From Deltaproteobacteria bacterium (GTDB lineage Bacteria > Desulfobacterota > Desulfobacteria > Desulfobacterales > JAUVVS01): a DNA stretch of 9,202 nucleotides. The number at the start of each line of letters is the position of its first letter. Within the stretch, counting starts at the first letter, position 1. This document shows, one piece after another, positions 5,183 through 9,202 of this stretch. The stretch spans positions 1-9,202 of the forward strand of contig JAUVVS010000050.1 of assembly GCA_030604545.1 (NCBI GenBank), read 5' to 3'. Under the pieces are notes generated by a model. It made no database searches, was not told where the DNA came from, and saw only the letters and a program-made list of their open reading frames with translations. A program made the translations under genes and the position numbers.

Positions 5183-6384
5183 GAAGAAGATGGTTCAATG
5201 CTTCGTGTCTTGCGAACCAGCATTATAATAACTCCTACAAGCACAAGGGAGATAACTCCCAATGCAGCGAATACAGGTTCTATTCCCAAAGTCGTCTCAA
5301 TTGCTTCTACCATTTTAACAGATAGCGCTCCAATTCCAAAGGTTAAAACAAACTTGGTGCCATAGGCGGAATGGTGGAACTTTTTTGGTGTAAATTGTGC
5401 CACCAAAGTGTTCTCAAAAGGCTGTATTCCGAGAAGAAAGAAAAAATATACCATTGCCAGGAACACCAGAGGCAAATCCCGCGCAATTCCCATTAAAAAT
5501 GTTATAGGAACAATTACTGAGATAAAGACAAGATAACAGAATTTTGGGTCAAATCGCTCTGCCAGGTGCCCTCCTGTGTATTGGCCCAGCATTCCTATTA
5601 AGTAAACAAAGGATACAATGGAGGTGGCCACCAGGTTTTTAGAAAGCCCCTTTCCCAATAATGACGAAAACCATTGAAAAATTTCCTGGTTTTTTAGTTC
5701 AAAATATGCAGGAAGTATTATTGTTGATCCTCTATATATAATTCCTGCCAGCATCATAGCTACAAGCAGAATGAGGAAAGCCCTTGTTAGTCTGTTTTCT
5801 TCACCAGATACTGCTTCCTTTGGGTTCTGCGACTCGAAAAGAGGAAAAACGAAAATAAGTGCCACACCTATGATGTTCATTATGCCCATTATTAGATAGG
5901 CAACCCGTAGTCCCCAGAGCCAGTTAAATATTCCTGCCAATAGAGGAGACATTGCAATCCCCAAATTTCCGAACATTCCATTATACCCCATCCCCAAACC
6001 GACGCGCTTTATTTCTTTTGAGATAAGGCCCAGGCCTGCCGGATGGTAGATACCTGAAAAGAGTCCGAGTAATGCCAGGGAGACAAAAAAACCCGTTGAT
6101 GATTCGATCCATATTGCTGCAGCCAAAGCACTGAGACCTGATCCGAAATAGAAAAGGATTAGAAGAAATTTTGCGCTCCACCTATCAGCCGCCATACCCC
6201 ATGGAAGTGCAGTAATTCCGAACAGGAAATACATCCAGAATGACATTCCAAGTACATTTGCCATATCCATGTTCAACTTTAATGCAAGGGGGAAAACCAG
6301 AGCAGTAAAAAAAAACATGTTAAAATGACATATGAAATGACCGAAACAAGTGGAGATCAAAATGCTGCGTTCCCTGGAATTCAT
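5179..6384 (-). CDS. MFS transporter, 12 transmembrane segments
   Basis: A 401-residue inner-membrane carrier of the major facilitator superfamily. Hydrophobic segments fall at about 10-33, 45-65, 72-92, 97-118, 135-155, 160-182, 203-223, 255-273, 283-300, 305-325, 340-358 and 370-390. A polar central loop (about 184-202) divides the two six-helix halves. GMAADRWSAK (63-72) is the motif-A-like loop between helices 2 and 3, and LFSGIYHPAGLGLISKEI (108-125) resembles the fosmidomycin-resistance (Fsr)-like branch. The substrate cannot be read from the sequence. The ATG at 6384 has a strong Shine-Dalgarno (AGAGAGGT, about 3-5 bases before ATG) and a candidate sigma70 promoter just upstream. The CoA-transferase/GNAT gene follows on the same strand, which makes an organic acid a reasonable but unproven substrate. 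The gene diverges from rmuC. Confidence 0.9.
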   Translation of the reverse strand: MNSRERSILISTCFGHFICHFNMFFFTALVFPLALKLNMDMANVLGMSFWMYFLFGITALPWGMAADRWSAKFLLILFYFGSGLSALAAAIWIESSTGFFVSLALLGLFSGIYHPAGLGLISKEIKRVGLGMGYNGMFGNLGIAMSPLLAGIFNWLWGLRVAYLIMGIMNIIGVALIFVFPLFESQNPKEAVSGEENRLTRAFLILLVAMMLAGIIYRGSTIILPAYFELKNQEIFQWFSSLLGKGLSKNLVATSIVSFVYLIGMLGQYTGGHLAERFDPKFCYLVFISVIVPITFLMGIARDLPLVFLAMVYFFFLLGIQPFENTLVAQFTPKKFHHSAYGTKFVLTFGIGALSVKMVEAIETTLGIEPVFAALGVISLVLVGVIIMLVRKTRSIEPSSS

Positions 6385-6413
6385 ATTACCTCTCTGTATA
6401 TTCTAATTTGGGT

Positions 6414-6442
6414 TTTGTAGCAAAATGTTTATCTACTTTCAA
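6414..6442 (-). promoter_or_regulatory. Candidate sigma70 promoter for the MFS gene
   Basis: On the minus strand, TTGAAA (6437-6442; 5 of 6 consensus) and TACAAA (6414-6419; 4 of 6) are separated by exactly 17 bp. Transcription would start near 6407, leaving a leader of about 23 bases with a good Shine-Dalgarno before the ATG at 6384. Confidence 0.45.
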
Positions 6443-6448
6443 GCTTGA
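6439..6448. promoter_or_regulatory. 10-bp palindrome between the divergent -35 boxes
   Basis: TCAAGCTTGA is a perfect palindrome that covers parts of both opposing -35 hexamers. It could be an operator seen by a dimeric regulator acting on both promoters. It may also simply result from two TTGA-type -35 boxes lying back to back. Confidence 0.35.
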
Positions 6449-6473
6449 CGTCCAGTTCCATTTTACCTATAAT
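6445..6473 (+). promoter_or_regulatory. Near-consensus sigma70 promoter reading toward rmuC
   Basis: TTGACG (6445-6450; 5 of 6) and TATAAT (6468-6473; perfect) are separated by exactly 17 bp. The predicted start is near 6480, giving a leader of about 128 bases before rmuC. The 59-bp repeat copy 2 lies within that leader. The -35 box shares the palindrome TCAAGCTTGA (6439-6448) with the -35 of the opposing promoter. Confidence 0.65.
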
Positions 6474-6492
6474 TCCGTAGTATCAAAATTTT

Positions 6493-6551
6493 GTAACACT
6501 TTAGCCCCTTGAAACCAGTTTATACAAATAAGCTTGAAAGGTGATTAAATT
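6493..6551 (+). repeat. 59-bp direct repeat, copy 2
   Basis: This stretch is 55/59 identical to 3066-3124 in the same orientation. It lies 108 bp upstream of the MFS start and 56 bp upstream of the rmuC start, inside the predicted rmuC leader. Confidence 0.85.
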
Positions 6552-6581
6552 TTCAACCCTTGAACCCTGAACCTGTGAACG
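6552..6581 (+). repeat. AACC-type 7-8-bp tandem run after repeat copy 2
   Basis: Units TTCAACCC, TTGAACCC, TGAACCT and GTGAACG follow one another directly after the 59-bp repeat. It is the counterpart of the octamer run after copy 1, although the unit sequence differs. Its last 13 bases recur inverted at 2422-2434. Confidence 0.5.
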
Positions 6582-6607
6582 CCTACGATTTTTTTTAGGA
6601 ACGCATA

Positions 6608-7912
6608 ATGAATGATATATTACTGATTGTTGTTGTTCTACTTTCTATTTTATCAATTATTCTTGTATTAATTCTAACCAAACGCAAATCTGGTGATAGT
6701 CTAACAAAAATAGAAGATAATTTTGCCGCTCTGGAAAAAAGACAAGAACAGACTGAGCATACAATTAAAGATGAAATTACCAGGAACAGACAGGAAACTG
6801 CAGGCAGTGCGAGACAGGCGCGGGAGGAACTCAGCAAATCCTTAAAGTATTCCAGCGATTCACTGCTTCAACGAATGACCGAAAATGCCGGCATGCAAAA
6901 AGGTCAGCTCGATTCCTTTTCCAAGCAGCTGGGGGATATGACCAAACTCAATGAAGAAAAACTGGAACAAATGCGCAAGACTATGGAAAATCAGCTGCGG
7001 GCATTACAGGAGGACAATAGCAAAAAGTTGGAGCAGATGCGTGCCACAGTTGATGAAAAACTACAGTCTACCTTAGAAAAGCGTTTAGGCGAATCGTTTA
7101 AACAGGTAAGTGAACGTTTAGAACAGGTGTATAAAGGATTGGGCGAAATGCGAAACCTGGCCACCGGTGTCGGCGACTTAAAAAAAGTCTTAACCAATGT
7201 AAAGACTCGCGGCACCTGGGGCGAAATCAGACTTGGTAATATTCTGGAACAGATATTAACTCCGGATCAGTATGATGTTAATGTGCCAACCAAAAAGGAT
7301 AGTAATGATAGAGTAGAATTTGCCATAAAATTGCCTGGACAGTCTTCTGATAAAGAAAAGATCGTCTGGTTGCCCATTGACTCCAAATTCCCACAGGAAG
7401 ATTACCAGCGTTTAGTGGATGCGCAGGAGGCGGCAGATAAGGAACTGGCGGAAAAATCGATTAAAAACCTGGAAATGCGAATAAAGATGGAAGCCAAAAA
7501 TATTAAGGAAAAGTATATTGATCCTCCCAATACCACCGATTTTGGGATTATGTTTTTACCTGTTGAGGGATTGTATGCAGAGGTGCTACGAAGGCCGGGT
7601 TTGTGTGATATTTTACAGTGGGAATACCGTATTGTCGTTACCGGTCCAACAACCCTGGCTGCACTTCTGAACAGTCTGCAGATGGGTTTTAGGACACTTG
7701 CAATCGAAAAACGTTCCAGTGAAGTATGGGAGCTTTTAGGTATAGTTAAAACGGAATTCGGCAAATTCGGTGGTGTGCTGGCTAAAACAAAGAAGAAACT
7801 TCAAGAGGCCAGTAAAACCATAGATCAGGCAGAAGTACGTACGAGGGCAATAGAACGGAGCCTGAGAGAAGTCCAGGAAGCGCCGATAGAGGAGACCGTT
7901 AAACTAGAGTAA
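6608..7912 (+). CDS. rmuC: RmuC-family DNA recombination protein
   Basis: A 434-residue RmuC homologue. The family is linked to suppression of recombination at short inverted repeats and is thought to have a nuclease-like (PD-(D/E)xK-type) fold; its biochemistry is poorly known. The protein begins with one membrane-anchoring helix (about 4-23, then KRK). A long coiled coil follows (about 30-185, rich in Glu, Lys and Gln). The conserved core (about 195-395) contains RGTWGEIRLGNILEQIL (201-217), VEFAIKLPG (236-244), WLPIDSKFPQEDYQRL (254-269) and FGIMFLPVEGLYAEVL (312-327). The GxWGE and DSKFP motifs carry the presumed acidic and lysine residues. The length is within the family's usual range. 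The start ATG at 6608 has AGGA upstream at normal spacing. A near-consensus promoter lies about 130 bp upstream, and the diguanylate cyclase gene follows after 20 bp. Confidence 0.95.
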   Translation: MNDILLIVVVLLSILSIILVLILTKRKSGDSLTKIEDNFAALEKRQEQTEHTIKDEITRNRQETAGSARQAREELSKSLKYSSDSLLQRMTENAGMQKGQLDSFSKQLGDMTKLNEEKLEQMRKTMENQLRALQEDNSKKLEQMRATVDEKLQSTLEKRLGESFKQVSERLEQVYKGLGEMRNLATGVGDLKKVLTNVKTRGTWGEIRLGNILEQILTPDQYDVNVPTKKDSNDRVEFAIKLPGQSSDKEKIVWLPIDSKFPQEDYQRLVDAQEAADKELAEKSIKNLEMRIKMEAKNIKEKYIDPPNTTDFGIMFLPVEGLYAEVLRRPGLCDILQWEYRIVVTGPTTLAALLNSLQMGFRTLAIEKRSSEVWELLGIVKTEFGKFGGVLAKTKKKLQEASKTIDQAEVRTRAIERSLREVQEAPIEETVKLE

Positions 7913-7932
7913 GAAAAAGACTTGGAAAATCT

Positions 7933-8982
7933 ATGAAAGACTTGAAATCTATTTTTGAAAGATTAAAAACAAATGAAGAAATCGCACGGAGGTTTCATAC
8001 GGTTGAGACGAAAATTCTTTCCATTCTGAATTTTGTTGATCTTTTTGAAACACTCCTTACTTCAATCATGAAAGAATTCAAGGTGCCTTATGTATGGCTC
8101 TCCTTAATTAAAAATAGCGAATTGACCAACCTTTTACAGTCCCAGGAATCTTCAGATATTTTGAAAGAACGATTGAACCTTATCAACAGAAATACCTTTA
8201 TTAAACTTGTCGGAAACAACACTAAACCGATACTTGCAAATAAAAATTTAAAGCCATATTTTAAATTTTTTCCTAAAACCCGAAAATACTTAATCAAGTC
8301 TATAGCCGTTGTTCCGATTTTCCTTGACGGAGAGATTGTCGGGAGCCTAAACCAGGCAGACATTTCCCCATCGCGTTTCCAGCCCGGTCTTGACACAAGT
8401 TTACTTGAACATCTTGCCGTGAAGGTATCACTCTGCCTGTCAAATGTTGCAGCCCATGAAAAACTGAGATTACTTGCCAATCGTGATCCGCTTACAGGAC
8501 TTTTTAACCGAAGAGTCATGGAAGATATTCTCAAAAGAGAATTTGCTCGTGCAATCCGATATAAAAAAAGCCTGTCGGTCATTTTTATTGACCTTGACGA
8601 TTTTAAGAACGTAAATGATACCTATGGACATGATCAAGGGGATGATCTCTTAAAATACGTTGCAGAACAACTGATTAAAATGAGCCGTGAGATCGACGTT
8701 GTAGCAAGGTTTGCCGGAGATGAGTTTGTCGTTATCCTTCCTGAAACTTCTTCTGAAAATGCAGAGAATCTTATGTCTCGTTTTGTGTTGTATTTATCGA
8801 AGCACCCTTTGAAAAAGGGAAAAATTTCCATCGCGGCTGCCATTAGCTTTGGGGTTGCATCTACAGAAGATAAGTCAATCAAGGATCCCCTACAGCTTTT
8901 AAAGAAGGCGGATAAAAAACTGTACCGCTTAAAAAAGCAAAAGGTATCCAACAGGAGATACCTTCAGGAAGTACATAACTAA
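7933..8982 (+). CDS. Diguanylate cyclase with N-terminal GAF/DUF484-like sensor domain
   Basis: A 349-residue cytoplasmic GGDEF protein predicted to make cyclic di-GMP from two GTP. The N-terminal part (about 20-175) looks like a GAF-type sensor; its end, SRFQPGLDTSLLEHLAVKV (147-165), resembles DUF484 proteins. The GGDEF domain starts at DPLTGLFNRR (185-194), continues with IDLDDFKNVND (219-229; metal/GTP-binding Asp) and has an AGDEF active-site signature (261-265; Ala in the first position is common in active enzymes). The product-inhibition I-site RxxD is intact (Arg252-Asp255, five residues before AGDEF). SFGVAS (305-310) and ADKKLYRLK (326-334) complete the domain. There is no transmembrane segment or signal peptide. 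The ATG at 7933 has GGAAAA upstream. It lies 20 bp after rmuC and is likely in the same transcript. The sensed ligand is unknown. Confidence 0.93.
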   Translation: MKDLKSIFERLKTNEEIARRFHTVETKILSILNFVDLFETLLTSIMKEFKVPYVWLSLIKNSELTNLLQSQESSDILKERLNLINRNTFIKLVGNNTKPILANKNLKPYFKFFPKTRKYLIKSIAVVPIFLDGEIVGSLNQADISPSRFQPGLDTSLLEHLAVKVSLCLSNVAAHEKLRLLANRDPLTGLFNRRVMEDILKREFARAIRYKKSLSVIFIDLDDFKNVNDTYGHDQGDDLLKYVAEQLIKMSREIDVVARFAGDEFVVILPETSSENAENLMSRFVLYLSKHPLKKGKISIAAAISFGVASTEDKSIKDPLQLLKKADKKLYRLKKQKVSNRRYLQEVHN

Positions 8983-8984
8983 TT

Positions 8985-9015
8985 TTGATGAATTTGGCTT
9001 TTATGAATTCGTCAA
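8985..9015 (+). terminator. Possible hairpin between convergent genes
   Basis: TTGATGAATT (8985-8994) pairs with AATTCGTCAA (9006-9015) over 10 bp, with one G-U wobble in the plus-strand RNA and an 11-base loop. It lies between the cyclase stop codon and the stop codon of the convergent gene. The stem is AT-rich and no uninterrupted U-tract follows, so it is a weak candidate for an intrinsic terminator. Confidence 0.35.
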
Positions 9016-9017
9016 CT

Positions 9018-9202
9018 TTATTGATGTTTCCTTTTTTTCTGCCTGGCATAAAAATTTCTTACACGGATAGATTGTGGATCAAGGTTGGTCAGCTCGTATT
9101 CTTCAGCCCATCCCATTGCTTCTAAGTACTCCTGTATGGTAATTCTGCGCCAGATTTCCGGATAGTCAAAGGCTTTATAATCCACATGATATTGATGCAT
9201 GA
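9018..9202 (-). CDS. C-terminal fragment of a radical SAM protein, PflX/COG1313-like (5' end beyond window)
   Basis: The visible 60 residues end at a TAA at 9018-9020, and the frame stays open to the right edge. The segment MHQYHVDYKAFDYPEIWRRI, followed by an EYLEAM element and then a GL/TNLD-like stretch, resembles the C-terminal end of PflX-type radical SAM proteins. In those proteins an M-x-QY segment, a YPE(I/L)xRRIT element and an EY-x-EA helix precede the terminus. The visible Met at 9200 is probably internal, because the resemblance covers only the C-terminal part of the family. The CX3CX2C cluster motif would lie outside the window, so the assignment is tentative. The very basic tail (QKKRKHQ) is not diagnostic. 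The gene is convergent with the diguanylate cyclase gene, 35 bp apart. Confidence 0.55.
   Translation of the reverse strand, partial: MHQYHVDYKAFDYPEIWRRITIQEYLEAMGWAEEYELTNLDPQSIRVRNFYARQKKRKHQ

Larger units (their letters stand above)
6385..6607. other. 223-bp divergent intergenic region between the MFS gene and rmuC
   Basis: No gene is visible. It contains two back-to-back sigma70-type promoters (6414-6473), the second copy of the 59-bp repeat (6493-6551), an AACC-type run (6552-6581), a T-rich stretch and the rmuC ribosome-binding site (TTTTAGGAACGCATA before ATG at 6608). Confidence 0.8.

Noticed and set aside
5069..5365. A 98-codon plus-strand frame across the MFS 3' end
   Set aside because: It is antisense to the last transmembrane helices of the MFS gene and shows no domain of its own.
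6595..7764. Minus-strand frames of 74-120 codons opposite rmuC
   Set aside because: They have no family resemblance and lie wholly within or across the start of a well-supported RmuC gene.
8088..8951. Minus-strand frames of 164 and 105 codons opposite the diguanylate cyclase gene
   Set aside because: They are mirror frames of the sensor and GGDEF domains, with no ribosome-binding site or recognisable motif.
8943..8962. GGTATC...GATACC inverted repeat as a terminator
   Set aside because: It lies inside the last codons of the cyclase gene, has only a 6-bp stem and no U-tract follows it.

Overview
The window looks like chromosome of an anaerobic, moderately AT-rich bacterium, most likely a sulfate-reducing or related Desulfobacterota (deltaproteobacterial) lineage. 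This rests on gene content: a HndA/HndC-type NADH-oxidising flavoprotein pair, an acetyl-CoA hydrolase/transferase fused to a GNAT domain, and the C-terminus of a PflX-type radical SAM protein. It also rests on intergenic regions packed with short A/C-rich degenerate repeats. No taxonomic marker is present, so this is inference.

Left block (1-2908, minus strand). Reading leftwards: a stand-alone cyclic-nucleotide-binding-fold protein, a 98-bp gap holding repeats, a NuoE/HndA-type [2Fe-2S] subunit, and a NuoF/HydB/HndC-type FMN/NAD(H) subunit whose 3' end lies beyond position 1. The two redox genes overlap by 14 bp and together form the NADH-dehydrogenase module of a soluble or bifurcating oxidoreductase; the catalytic partner is outside the window.

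Middle block (3208-6384, minus strand). A 12-TM MFS transporter is followed by a CoA-transferase/GNAT fusion, probably a uptake-and-activation pair for a carboxylic acid. The CoA-transferase half carries Gln where the family has its catalytic Glu, plus changes in two glycine-rich loops, so its chemistry may differ. The pair is bracketed by two 59-bp direct repeats (55/59 identical), 3427 bp apart.

Right block (6608-8982, plus strand). rmuC and a GAF/DUF484-like plus GGDEF diguanylate cyclase follow each other with a 20-bp gap and are probably co-transcribed. A near-consensus sigma70 promoter (TTGACG-17-TATAAT) lies upstream of rmuC. It sits back to back with a candidate promoter for the MFS gene, and the two -35 boxes share a 10-bp palindrome. 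The second 59-bp repeat falls inside the predicted rmuC leader. At the right edge, on the minus strand, is the C-terminal piece of a radical SAM protein, convergent with the cyclase gene and separated from it by a possible hairpin terminator.

No tRNA, rRNA, CRISPR array, transposase or phage gene was seen. The most unusual points are the repeat-bracketed transporter/CoA-transferase pair, the altered active site of that enzyme, and the repeat-in-leader arrangement at the MFS/rmuC divergent promoter.
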